Assembly (NCBI GenBank): GCA_029961685.1
Contig: JARWKL010000010.1
Coordinates: forward strand, 20,448,087-20,512,086
DNA: 64,000 bases
DNA from: Aristolochia californica
Lineage: Eukaryota > Streptophyta > Magnoliopsida > Piperales > Aristolochiaceae
Reading direction: 5' to 3'
The notes below the pieces were generated by a model. The model saw only the letters and a program-made list of their open reading frames with translations. It made no database searches and was not told where the DNA came from. Shown here piece by piece: positions 54,785-64,000 of the stretch; position 1 is the first letter of the stretch; each line of letters begins with the position of its first letter. The position numbers and the translations under genes were made by a program.

Positions 54785-55270
54785 CTAAAACACACAGGAA
54801 GTGGGTGAGAAAGTAATTGAGCAATTGACATGTTGTGTTAACTGACTAACAGATAAAACATTTAAGGGAAAGGTAGGAACAAAAAGAATATCCATGAGTG
54901 GAAGTGATGGTGTAACATAGGTGGATCCTTTCCCGAGAACTTTAGTTTGGGAGCTATCGGCTATGGTAACAAATTTATTCGAGAGACAAGGAGATACTGA
55001 GTGGAGTAGATTTTTGTTACTTGTGAGATGCTCAGAGGCCCCTGAGTCAATTATCCAGGATGAAGAGGAGGAAGTGGTAAAGACCATACCTGAAGCGGTG
55101 GTGGTAGCAGTTGTTGAGGAGGAACTTGGAGGAGAGACCATCAGAGTTTTTATTTTCTGGAATAAGTCATACTCATCATCAGTAAGGGTTTTCTTTTCTA
55201 TTGGTGGGCTAGATTGGTCCTCCATTGTACCACTTACTGAGGCTTGATTAGCCTTAACCCATTCCGGCAT
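54785..55270 (-). pseudogene. Copia O gag end and protease (open segment)
   Basis: A 161-codon open stretch. It starts MPEWVKANQASVSGTMED and LTDDEYDLFQKIKTLMVSPP, then Ser/Thr-rich linker, then SSSWIIDSGASEHLTSNKNL. The protease active site DSGAS is intact, unlike in copia C. It continues LPLMDILFVPTFPLNVLSVS and QLTQHVNCSITFSPTSCVF. It is one of the best preserved pieces of this copia family in the window, but its neighbours are broken. Confidence 0.9.
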
Positions 55271-55293
55271 GCCATGAATTTTCCAACACTAAT

Positions 55294-56095
55294 CTATAGT
55301 GTGGCCATATTTCCCACAATGGGTGCAGTCCCTACCTTCTGTTCTGAAGAAACCATTCCTTCCACTTCTTCCTTGTCCTCTATAATTTCATCCATGGCCT
55401 CGATCGCGGTCGGTTGATGTTCCCGTATGCATGAAGTGCATAGCGGATGACACTTCAGTAGGAGAAGGGGAAGAAGATTATGGAATGAACAGTGATGTAG
55501 CACATACATCGTCAAAGGTGGGAATAGCAGAGGCACTAAGGAGTTGACTTTTAGAAACCTCGAGATATGGCTTAATATTTGCTAGGCAAATAGCAATGGC
55601 AAAGGTTTCTGCTTGTCTTGGACAGAAACCTCGGTGGAGGTAGGCTAACCCAGCTTCTATTCTTGAAGAAGGCCTCTAAAACGAGCCAAATATTTAAGGA
55701 TATTTTATCCTTGTTTAGTGTTGAACATTCTTTGGAGAATATCATATGGCATGTGTAAGTTGTCAGATAGCACATGTCTCCCAAATTTGCTTGTCGATGT
55801 CTAGATGAACAACATTGTTTGAGACAGGTTCTTCCATGTTGTTGATGAACCAACTAATTATCAAAGTGTCATTTTTAACCACTTACAATAAGCAACATCT
55901 TCTTCACCAATGGGTGGCCCAAGTTTGGTGAGGTGACCAAGTAGGTCCCTTGTCATAAGGAACCGTTGAACCGATGTGGACCAGTTTAAGAAATTTGATA
56001 TCCCTCTCTAGGATATGGAGAGAATATCATTCTCGCAAGGGTATGAAGAGAATTTTGTTCTTCCTACCCATGTATTCTTCATCAATAAGAGGCAA
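55294..56095 (-). pseudogene. Copia O gag
   Basis: The minus strand encodes, from the right, a start matching the copia C gag (EEYMGR), then INNMEEPVSNNVVHLDIDKQ, WEICAI, LQRMFNTKQG and the FPPLTMYVLHHCSFHNLLP frame. A degenerate knuckle region with YCGKYGHTIDQCW lies near 55290-55330. Frames change repeatedly. It is homologous along its length to 25341-26239. Confidence 0.75.
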
Positions 56096-57136
56096 TTCAA
56101 GGATAATAATGTACTCAAATCTGAAGTAGCCTAAGTAAGCGGTTTGGAGTTCCAAGTGCAGCAAAGAGTAGCTCCTTTAGGTAAGGAGGGAACCCTCGTA
56201 CGCCAGTAAACTTGCTGGCCAAAATTTTCTATAATCAATTCTCTAGTCTTCCTTATAGAGAATAGAAAAAATCAATCAATAAGCATGAGATCAAGAAAGG
56301 TGAGGTGGCAATTCCGAATTAGATCTTTCCAATATCATTCCAAAAATATATTTGACTCCATCTTGGAATAAACCAGTCTAGATTCAGTTCCTCGTGAATT
56401 AGGCAAGATATTATTGATTGATAATCAAACAAATCAGGCCTAATCAAGAAGATTTTAATTGAATGTGAGATCTCAAAAAAAAAAAAAAAAAAACAACAAT
56501 CTTTCTTCAAATAGAGAGGCGCCAACTAGACTTTCCAAAGGACCACTTCCTTAATAATTTTGTGTTTTATTTATTTTAAGTAAAACACAATATTCTATTC
56601 TTGATTTTTCAAGAACAGTCAGCCAACTCATGGCTCTCAAAACAATTCTCCAAAAAATCACAAAACCGAGTAGAGTTCTTCAAACAACTCGATTAATGGA
56701 GAAGCTTAGCATAGAAGCTAAGTAATTAGATTTATGAAATACTATAAAAAACCACTCATAATAGGCTCAAGTACATTTTTATTCATCAGGAAATTTTTGT
56801 TCCCATGAAATAATAATTTTTTATGTAGAAAATCTTAACATAAACCGATTTTTAGCCAAGAACATACAAACTGACAAAACAGCCATGTAAACTTCTTCTA
56901 ATCCATGATGCATAAATCTCAATAATTTCATAAGATGAAAACAGAAAACCAAGAGCATGAACCATCTTCTAAAGGTCATAAAACCAAGAGCATGAAGTCA
57001 TAATAACAAGAGTGAAAAACTTATCTCACAAGCTTCAATTGTGCTTGACAAAGATCCTTCTATTAGTAGCTTTGATCATAACTTCTTAGAGCATTCTTTT
57101 TGACGTGGGGATCCTAAATTTGATACTGTAATACTA
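56096..57136 (-). other. Copia O 5' leader
   Basis: AT-rich, about 1 kb between gag start and 5' LTR. It has a run of about 20 A at 56470-56490 and no coding frame of note. A degenerate primer site is next to the LTR (minus strand TAGTATTACAGTATCAAATT). Confidence 0.7.
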
Positions 57137-57722
57137 TGTTGAATGCAGGACCCCATGCTTGAAACCTCGAGCAAGATGAGAGAGGGAGAAGAGAAGGGAG
57201 AGAGAAGAGAAAAAGAGCAAAGAGGGGGAGAGAGAGCTCGAGTAGAGAGGAGTGAAGAGAGAAGAGAGAAAAGAGACTTTAGGCTAGAGAGAGATTCTTC
57301 CATGACTTGAGAAGATGAGAGCTTGATTGAATCCTTCAACCAAGATCCTTATTTATACTATTTCCATTACATATTTAGGGAAACTCTTCAATCAATTAGA
57401 ATCCCTAATATCCCTAATTACATCAATAATGATTAACTAAATTACATCAATCAAGGGAAGATAAATCAATTACATTAATCAAGGAAGATTTATAAATCTT
57501 CTTCTAACTTATGTAATATCCCTAATTACATCAATAATGATTAACTAAATTACATCAATCAAGGGAAGATAAATTAATTACATTAATCAAGGAAGATTTA
57601 TAAATCTTCCAACTCATGTGATGAGGATTCCAACTTGTGTGATAACTCATCATGCCACCTCACGTGGTTACTCATCATGGCAGCTCGTGTGGTCATGGTG
57701 GGTTTGGTCCCACCCTGTAACA
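57137..57722 (-). repeat. 5' LTR of copia O
   Basis: Minus strand TGTTACAGGGTGGGACC to CATTCAACA. It resembles the LTRs at 1053-1656 and 3579-4047. CTTATTTATACTATTTCC (57346-57363) is the TATA region. It was inserted into copia R, which resumes at 57723. Confidence 0.85.
57411..57626 (-). repeat. 108-bp tandem duplication in copia O LTR
   Basis: Units at 57411-57518 and 57519-57626, both starting TCCCTAATTACATCAATAAT and containing ATCAAGGGAAGATAAAT. It lengthens this LTR over its relatives. Confidence 0.88.
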
Positions 57723-58727
57723 AGTAAGTTGTGGTTTATGTATGTACTGACTCACCACACTTATGACATATGATATGTCTAGTCTAGTTACCGTGAGGAA
57801 GATAAGTTTGCGCACAAGCCTTTGATATTTGCCAATATCAATATTTTCTCCATAACTTGCACATAAATTAATATTCACATCCAAAGGTGTGTCAGCTGGG
57901 CGGCACCCCATCATTATCGTTTCTTCAAGGTGGTCCAATACATACTTCCTTTGAGATATTACTATTCCATACTTGGATTGAAGAACTTATATGCCTAGAA
58001 AATAATTTAGACATCGAAGATCTTTAGTTTTAAATTCATGACATATGATGTTTTTGACTTCTTGTATGCTATTCGCATTATTGCTGGTTAAGTCAATATC
58101 ATCAACATACATAGCCAATAAATTATTCCTTTCAAGGTATCTTTAATAAATACTGAATGATCTATTGAGCACCAAAGAAATCCAAACCGTAGTAGTGCTT
58201 GGCTAAATTCATCAAACCATGCCCGAGGGGACTATTTAAGCCCATATAAGGACTTCTTTAAGCAGCATATGGACTCCCATCAATTACATAACTAGGTGGT
58301 TGAATCATACAAATTTCCTTGCATATATCACCATTTAAGAAAGAATTTGACATCGAGAGAAGATCTCCCCATAATCCACTCCATAACATTGAGTGTACCC
58401 TTTAGAGACGAGGTGAGCCTTAAGATGAGCAACAGACCCATATGGGTTATGTTTGAAGATAAAAACACATTTACAATCCACCAGTTTCTTACTTGTAGGA
58501 AACAGAGCTAAGTACCATGTTTGATTTTTATATAAGGATTGCATTTCCTCATCCATAGTCGCCTTCCATCCTAGATGTTTTAGGGCCTCCTGATAGGACT
58601 ACAAAATAGAGATGGAAGAAACAGATGCAATGAACTGATAACATACGAAGACAACAGATGGTGAGACATAAAGTTGGAAAAGGATGAGAAGTAGTGAAAG
58701 TACGAGGTTCTTTTCTTAGAGACACAA
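57723..58727 (-). pseudogene. Copia R reverse transcriptase fragment
   Basis: C-terminal part: DHLEETIMMGCRPADTPLDV, YGENIDIGKYQRLVRKLIFL and RLDISYVISVVSQYIHKPQL, where copia O cuts in. Middle: the YVDDI region around 58095-58110 (plus ATCATCAACATACATAG). N-terminal part: MDEEMQSLYKNQTWYLALFP, KLVDCKCVFIFKHNPYGSVA and HLVSKGYTQCYGVDYGEIFS. At about 58727 the minus frame changes from copia to gypsy T sequence without a stop. Confidence 0.85.
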
Positions 58728-59211
58728 CATCAGAACCTGGTTTTAAACAGATCCTATGGTCACAGTGTCTCAAGGGAGGAAATCCAGAAGGCTCGTGGAA
58801 GAGGTCTGAGAACTCGTCGAGAAGTTTTTCGATAGTGCTGTCCGGTTTGTCTTGTGAGTGAATGGTATGAAGGTGGTGGGGTTTGTCCACTTGACTGCTC
58901 TGTAATAGCACTTGGTGTCCACTCTATACAAAGCTCATAGTTAAAGCAGAGAAGCCCCACAGTATGGGTCTCAATGTTTGTAACCATTTGATGCCTAACA
59001 CCATATCAAATCCAGCCAAAGGTATGACAAAAAATTCTGAATGAAATAAAGTCGTACGAATTGAAAATTTTACTGCTTTGATGATCCTGTAGCTAGGAAT
59101 TTCTCCCCATTGGCCACTGTGTGTACTTTCTGAATCCACTAGTCCGACAAGTTCCTGGTTGAGGACTCGAGCTCCGACTTGCATAGTTTTGCAGATTTCT
59201 GCCCAGTAATG
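58728..59211 (-). pseudogene. Gypsy T protease, deleted active-site flank
   Basis: It reads EICKTMQVGARVLNQELVGL, VDSESTH then directly SGQWGEIPSYR. The usual DSGSTHNFLS is DSEST and the stretch between STH and VANGE is deleted. After it come FSIRTTLFHSEFFVIPLAGF and MVLGIKWLQTLRPILWGF, then DEFSDLFHEPSGFPPLRHCD and HRICLKPGSDVV, where it joins copia R. RT and everything downstream are missing. Confidence 0.85.
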
Positions 59212-59294
59212 TGTTAAGAACCTAGCTAATACTACCCAAAATACTGACTTGTTAGGAGCGGAAGACATAGGTACTTAACCCCAAGACCATAACA
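59212..59294 (-). repeat. TRIM LTR, left
   Basis: TGTTAAGAACCTAGC to CCCCAAGACCATAACA. Confidence 0.92.
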
Positions 59295-59439
59295 TCACAA
59301 CCCACCTTCGTGAGCCGACGACCACGGCGGCGCAACGACACTGGCCCAACCTGATGGCCTACTCTAGCGGCGGCCTACTCCTAGTGCCCTTTCGTAGTTC
59401 TCCAGGTCGCCCCTTCCGAACCTACCAGTAATTGTAATC

Positions 59440-59498
59440 CAGCCTTTGAGCGCCCCGGGACTCGAACTCGCGACGTGGGAGCCCGCTCTGATGCCAAA
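59440..59498 (-). other. TRIM tRNA-like segment next to the primer site
   Basis: On the minus strand ACGTCGCGAGTTCGAGTCCC lies just inside the primer site. GAGTTCGAGTCCCGG resembles a pol III B box (GGTTCGAATCC). No A box at a suitable distance was confirmed. Confidence 0.45.
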
Positions 59499-59581
59499 TG
59501 TTAAGCACCTAGCCAATACTACCCAAAAGACCGGCCTGTTAGGAGCGGAAGACATAGGTACTTAACCCCAGGACCATAACA
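59499..59581 (-). repeat. TRIM LTR, right (5' LTR)
   Basis: TGTTAAGCACCTAGC to CCCCAGGACCATAACA. Confidence 0.92.
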
Positions 59582-59586
59582 TAATG

Positions 59587-60690
59587 GCATGCAGAGAGAT
59601 TGCTGGTGGTTCCTCCTCAATAAGATCATCACTATTTTTTGTATCCTCTATTTCATCCACTTCAAGCCAGAACAACCATTTACATTGGTGGCCTGCCCTG
59701 TATGGTTCATCACAGTTGTAGCACAGGTTCTTGGACCTCCGTTCCACCATCTCGGAAAAGATTAATTTTTTTATATATTGAGGTGGGGGGTTACTAGAGC
59801 ATGTGTCGGCTGCCAAAGTAGTAATTGAATTATTTTTGGGCGGTGGTAATGCTGGATCTGGCACCTAAGGAGAAGTATTTTGTCACCTTGCCAATTGGAG
59901 GAAGTGTTCCATTCCCCTTTCCAAATTGGCCTACAATGCTAAAGCCATTGCTGTTGTTCCATTGGTCGAGCAAAATTCATTGCCAAAGCCAAATACGAAG
60001 GTGATTCTAGTTCCACCTCTAACCATAGAGATTCATTGAGACCTGCTATAAATAAGTTGACCTGCTGGTCAACTCGTACCAACCAGCCTGCGCGAGCCAA
60101 TTTTTCTTGGAACTGTTTTTGATACAGTTCAACAGACCCGGATTGTCTCAACAGGACCAAATCTCCAAGGGGTTGCTGTGGGCGGGAGGGCCAAATTGAA
60201 TTGTTCATAACTCTTTAAATTCATCCCAATCCTGCGCTAATATTTCTAGTTCCATCTGATGAAACCATAGATATACCTCATCTAACATGTGGAAGGTGGC
60301 AAGTCCCACCTTGTCAAACTCTGCAGTCCCTTGATTTGAAATTTTTTCCTCACATCTATGCAACCAAATTAAGGGATCAACTGGCCTAGTAAATGTAGGA
60401 AAATTCAATTTTGTGTACCTGGGTAGTGTACCTCCGCTCTATGGTGCTTGGACAGTGATGCGCTGAACAAACTGCTCCTCCCTTTGGCTGTGCGAATGAT
60501 TCTCCCCCCTTTGGTCTGGGATAGAGTGTCTCTCTGCCATGAGATCCAATATCATGCTAGTGAGTCGTTGGATTTGTAAGCTCATGCCAAGAATTTGTTC
60601 CAACTTTTCTCATGCTTCAGCCTGTTCATCTTTCATCCCTTTGATCATGCTTTTAAGTTCTTCATTGCTGGATGTATCCCCCATGTTACC
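59587..60690 (-). pseudogene. Gypsy T gag
   Basis: The N-terminus near 60540-60680 has the coiled-coil-like stretch seen in K and M. The body reads MNFPTFTRPVDPLIWLHRCE, VGLATFHMLDEVYLWFHQME, PQQPLGDLVLLRQSGSVELY, DQQVNLFIAGLNESLWLEVE and, after a stop, EMVERRSKNLCYNCDEPYRA with GHQCKWLFW, an intact CCHC-type knuckle. Frame changes at about 60207 and 59940. Confidence 0.88.
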
Positions 60691-60696
60691 CTACAC

Positions 60697-60707
60697 TGAT
60701 ACCAAGT
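60697..60707 (-). other. Primer binding site of gypsy T
   Basis: On the minus strand ACTTGGTATCAGTGTAGGG beside the 5' LTR, a variant of the tRNA-Met type site. Confidence 0.75.
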
Positions 60708-61584
60708 TGTTATGGTCCCTAGCCATGGATCGAGTAACTTGGCATGGGGTTTGTGAATCCAGCACTGTAATAGAGCAGCTGCTCTCGGTAAGGATGGAAA
60801 AGGAGTCTCCTTTCTCTGGTTTGGTCTCGGATAGGAGGAAAGCAGCCTCCTTCGTGGTACTAGGCTATTGTTCTCGGTAAGGGAAGAGAGTCCTTACTGC
60901 CACTGCTCAGACAGGAGGGGAAAGGGTCCCCATTTGGTCATGGAAAAGAGGGTTTGGAACCCTCGTTGTTGTTGCTCTAGTTAGGGGCTTCAAAACCTCT
61001 AACTTGGAAAGTCCTTGGACCTAAGGTTAGGGTTTCCTAAGCTTGCTTCTTGCTGGCCTTGAGGCTGAGATCCTCTGAATTGTGACTGCTCGTGGTGTGG
61101 TGATGGAGAAGCCTCAAACCTGGCTCAGAAAGAGAGGGAGAGACCCTCTATGGCTGCTGTGAATGGATGGGAGGCTGAAGCATCTAATTGAACTAAGAAA
61201 AGGGGCAGAAATTCCCCTCCTCTCTTCGGTATGGAGCAAGGTAAACATAAATTAAAATAAGGAAGAAAGAAATTCAGATTCAAGAGGCAACCTGGACCTA
61301 GAGCTCATCAAGGAGACCTAGGGCTCGCCAAGGAGAACTCCAAACCCTGTTTAACCTAATTCAAAACTTGCCTTTTCTCATTATGCTTGCCCTCTAAGTA
61401 GGGTTGACGCCAACCATAGTTTTAGGGTTAATTATTACAATTCTACCCCTATGGCAATTTAACTTAAATAATGCATAAAAACGAATTTAAAACAATATGG
61501 AAAGAAAGCTATTAACTCAGCTATTAACTTTGTGACTCAGTGCACCTCCGTTGTATGACTCGGTTAGCTATTGAGTCCTCAACA
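60708..61584 (-). repeat. 5' LTR of gypsy T
   Basis: TGTTATGGTCCCTAGCCATG to TATTGAGTCCTCAACA on the plus strand, 877 bp. It is related to LTRs P, K and M. The right flank is CCCCC; no left partner exists because T is truncated at 58728. Confidence 0.88.
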
Positions 61585-61932
61585 CCCCCCTCTAAATTGG
61601 TATTTATTACTCCTACCACGTGAGAGTCGTTGTCCTGTGGAGGGACACAGTGATGAAGTTTTATTACAGTTCTGAGCCTTGCGCATAGACCCACTACCTA
61701 TAGAAGATATGAGTGTGCTCCAACCTACTGGAGTATGGAGCAATGTCATATGGCATGGAGTGATTTTACTCTCACTTATCCTATGCCAGCTAGGCCTCAT
61801 GGAAGAGCCACCGGCGAGAGAGGGAGTGTTGGTAGATATGGAGGTATGCCATTTTATACAAAAGTATCATATACATCATTTGCAACAAGTTGGGAGTTCA
61901 TGATGTTCTCTCACCCCCAGCTTGAGGGGGAG
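61585..61932 (+). mobile_element. LARD interior, 3' part (E type)
   Basis: CTCCTACCACGTGAGAGTCG, GGAGGGACACAGTGATG, CTATGCCAGCTAGGCCTCAT and two purine tracts (CGAGAGAGGGAGTGTTGG, GCTTGAGGGGGAG) match the 3' interior of elements D and E. Gypsy T lies immediately left. Confidence 0.8.
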
Positions 61933-62451
61933 TATTGGAAAATCCCACATGTCTAAGAGTATTGTAAGATGGGCCACACGACCAAGGAAGAGCCCACATG
62001 TCTAAGATTATTATTGTAAGATGGGTCACACGACCAAGGAAGGCCCACATATTTAAGAGTATTGTAAGATGGACTCAAACACATAAGAAGTAGGACCCAC
62101 CATGATTACCATGAGCTAGCATCCTTATCACATAAGTTAGATCAAGAAGGACTCACAAAGATAACCACAAGTTGGTTGGAAGATCAAGGACTCACCTAGA
62201 TAACTACAAGCTAGTTAGAAGATCAAGTGGAATCCACAAACATAGCTACGAGTTGGCATCTTTATTTTATGGTAGCGTCCTCATAGAAGAGTTCTAGTTT
62301 GAGTTATGTTTGTCTTCTATTTATATTGAGTTATTTAATTATGCTAGGACTTGTCTTTAAGTGTTAGAGTTTGGGTGTAATTGAGACAAAGGTAGTTTAA
62401 TTTTAATTAGACTCTACTACCTTCCTCTATTATAAATAGAGGTTCATGTGA
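61933..62451 (+). repeat. E-type LTR S1, 3'-truncated
   Basis: It starts TATTGGAAAATCCCACATG (TG mutated to TA), includes TATTATAAATAGAGGTTCAT and stops at GTTCATGT, about 60 bases before the normal end. The first part holds extra copies of GACCAAGGAAG-CCCACAT. Confidence 0.82.
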
Positions 62452-62512
62452 TACCATGTCAAATAAGTTGCTGGAGAGAGCAGTCACTCATAAGATCTTG
62501 TCTATTGGAAGA
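62452..62512 (+). pseudogene. Sixty-base remnant with a copia C-terminal motif
   Basis: GCAGTCACTCATAAGATCTTGTC encodes AVTHKILS, matching the end of the copia RNase H domain (ILTKxxTHKxxSTIYNK). It lies between two E-type LTRs, together with GATACCATG, an inverted primer-site-like string. Confidence 0.5.
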
Positions 62513-62991
62513 TGGGCTCTAGCCCACACGACATAGGAAAGCCCATATATTTAAAAGTATTATAAGATGGGCCACACAACCAAGGAAGGCCCACAAGATG
62601 GGCCCATGCACATAAGAAGTAGGACCCACCATGATTACCATGAGTTGGCATCCTTATCACATAAGTTGGAAGATAAAAAATGACTCACAAAGATAACCAC
62701 AAGCTGGTTGGAAGATCAAGAAGGACTCAAAAAAATAACCACGAGCTGGCATCTTTATCTTATGGTCAAGTCATAGAAGAGTTCTAGTTTGAGTTATGTT
62801 TGTCTTCTACTTATATTGAATTATTTAATTATGCTAAAGCTTATCCTTAAGTGTTAGAGTTTGGGTGTAATTGGGACGAAGGTAGTTTTATTTTAATTAG
62901 ACTCTACTACCTTCCTCTATTATAAATAGAGGTTCATGTACTTTGATTATAATAAGTCAATGAAGTACTTCTATTTTCCATAAATTCAACA
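62513..62991 (+). repeat. E-type LTR S2, right edge of the composite insertion
   Basis: It starts TATTGGAAGATGGGCTCTAG, includes TATTATAAATAGAGGTTCAT and ends CCATAAATTCAACA. It has an extra AAGATAACCACAAGCTGG block compared with 26240-26683. What follows is not a primer site. Confidence 0.85.
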
Positions 62992-64000
62992 CCTTCAGCC
63001 ATCTTAATTTAAAAAATGCTTAGCAAAGTACAAACAAGAAGAGCTGTAATTCCAATTGAGATCCAATCAAACTAAAATCTCAATTTAGATGGCACCAATT
63101 GTTGTAATCCGCTATTTAAGAGCTGATTGGGACTAAAATAAGGTCACTTCGTACAGCTTGAGAATCACTTAAAGTAATGATACGCTGTCCAAAAAATAAC
63201 TAACCCAGAGAAGGGAGTTTTTCTCCCAATCCAAGTTTTAACCCAATTGGGACTTTTAAGGGTTCCAAACAATTTGAACTTGTATTCAAACTGAGACCTC
63301 AACCTTGGGAGGCTCATGTTTGCCTAAAAAAATCCGTAGTTAAAATTTAAAAATACTCCTCTTAATCAAATTTGAACAATCTTCTTTCAAATACCAGCCA
63401 CTTTCAAATAAAGATAAGTTCTTAATCTTCTTTCAAATATCAGCCACTTTCAAACAAAGATAAGTTCTTATCCACTATATCAGCCACTAACTCAGGGTCC
63501 AAACACACCAAAAATCGTGCCTTAAGTGGAAGAAATCAATTACTCATTCATAATCAGTTCAAATCCTTTTTTTTCCTTCAAAAACTCAAGAACTCGTGGC
63601 TGGTTCTTCACCCTAGCTTGGCTTAGCTTTTCCTTATGATAGGTGTCATATTTATCACTTTAAATGACACATTTCCCTTACTCATTTAAAAAAATCCATT
63701 AGGAAATGAAATTGATCATAAGTCTTAATGGGTTGGAGAAGGAATTAGCAATTTCCAAAATTCATAAATGTCCAACACCAATTGCTCTTTGAGCTTGAAA
63801 TAGTCCTGCAAACAACTTCTTTATGTTTGGAGAATCCGAGTACCATAAATCATAAAACAACTTGATTTAATCCAAAAAAATCAAGTAAACCATTGGTCTT
63901 GAATAATTAGAGATCAAACTAAGTATTATTCTAGTCTCATATCATTCTTCCATCATATAACTATCAACTTTATAATCAATAGGTCTTCATAACTTTGTAG
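62992..64000 (-). other. AT-rich sequence, possibly the 5' leader of copia C
   Basis: Directly after S2 come CTTCAGCCAT (62993-63002) and then AT-rich DNA. The same ten bases are the complement of the copia C gag start ATGGCTGAAG at 26231-26240. So the ATG and upstream leader of copia C may lie here. The sequence has a 36-bp repeat (ATCAGCCACTTTCAAA-type, 63395-63475) but no coding frame or clear similarity to the copia O leader. Confidence 0.45.

Larger units (their letters stand above)
59212..59581 (-). mobile_element. TRIM element, 370 bp with 83-bp LTRs, TSD TAATG
   Basis: LTRs 59212-59294 and 59499-59581 (83 bp each, seven differences by eye) both start TGTTAAG and end ACCATAACA. TAATG duplications lie at 59207-59211 and 59582-59586. 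On the minus strand the primer site TTTGGCATCAGAGCGGG follows the 5' LTR, a one-base variant of the tRNA-Met type. The interior is GC-rich and ends with a short stretch before the 3' LTR. It split the gypsy T gag-protease frame between HAI and TGQ. Confidence 0.93.

Noticed and set aside
57723..57727. AGTAA as one half of a copia O target duplication
   Set aside because: The left end of copia O is destroyed by gypsy M, so the second copy cannot be looked for.

Overview
This is plant nuclear DNA with no intact host gene. It contains only Ty1/copia and Ty3/gypsy LTR retrotransposons, their non-autonomous derivatives (LARD-like, TRIM-like) and gene fragments carried inside some of them. A seed plant is indicated by the initiator-tRNA-Met primer sites (TGGTATCAGAGC), a plastid rbcL piece, and fragments resembling plant ALDH22A1, the plant PPi-dependent phosphofructokinase alpha subunit and a plant serine carboxypeptidase-like enzyme. 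The species cannot be told from this window. Nearly every coding region carries stops, frameshifts or deletions.

Layout, left to right. 1-2533: 3' end of a plus-strand copia with its LTR, interrupted by a solo gypsy LTR (TSD TCAAC). 2534-3578: remnant of a LARD-like element holding an rbcL fragment. 3579 to about 26239: a minus-strand copia (here 'copia C') split by four insertions. These are gypsy F (4048-8392, TSD GTCCC, with captured host fragments), gypsy A (8545-19380, TSD GATAA), gypsy B nested inside A (11937-18080, TSD GGCGT), and LARD D (19915-22772, TSD CTTCC). Removing them by their TSDs rejoins the copia reading frame.

26240-62991: a large composite insertion sitting on the copia C gag start codon. 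It holds LARD E; part of a gypsy LTR (P); gypsy K, whose 5' LTR is split by a multi-LTR array (29470-38050); gypsy U inside that array with an ALDH22A1/PFP-alpha chimera; gypsy M with mini-element N nested in it; copia O with solo LTR Q; copia R; gypsy T with a 370-bp TRIM; and two more E-type LTRs. The last 1 kb may be the 5' leader of copia C, because the bases around its gag ATG recur at 62993-63002.

Three observations stand out. Two separate gypsy elements (F and U) have host cDNA-like fragments where RT/RNaseH/integrase should be, while keeping their LTRs, primer site and terminal chromodomain codons. A LARD carries a plastid rbcL segment. Four elements of at least two families share a near-perfect palindrome, whose arms differ in sequence but stay complementary, next to a cluster of TTGAC-type motifs. 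All boundaries, TSDs and family calls were read by eye, and no alignment or database search was run.
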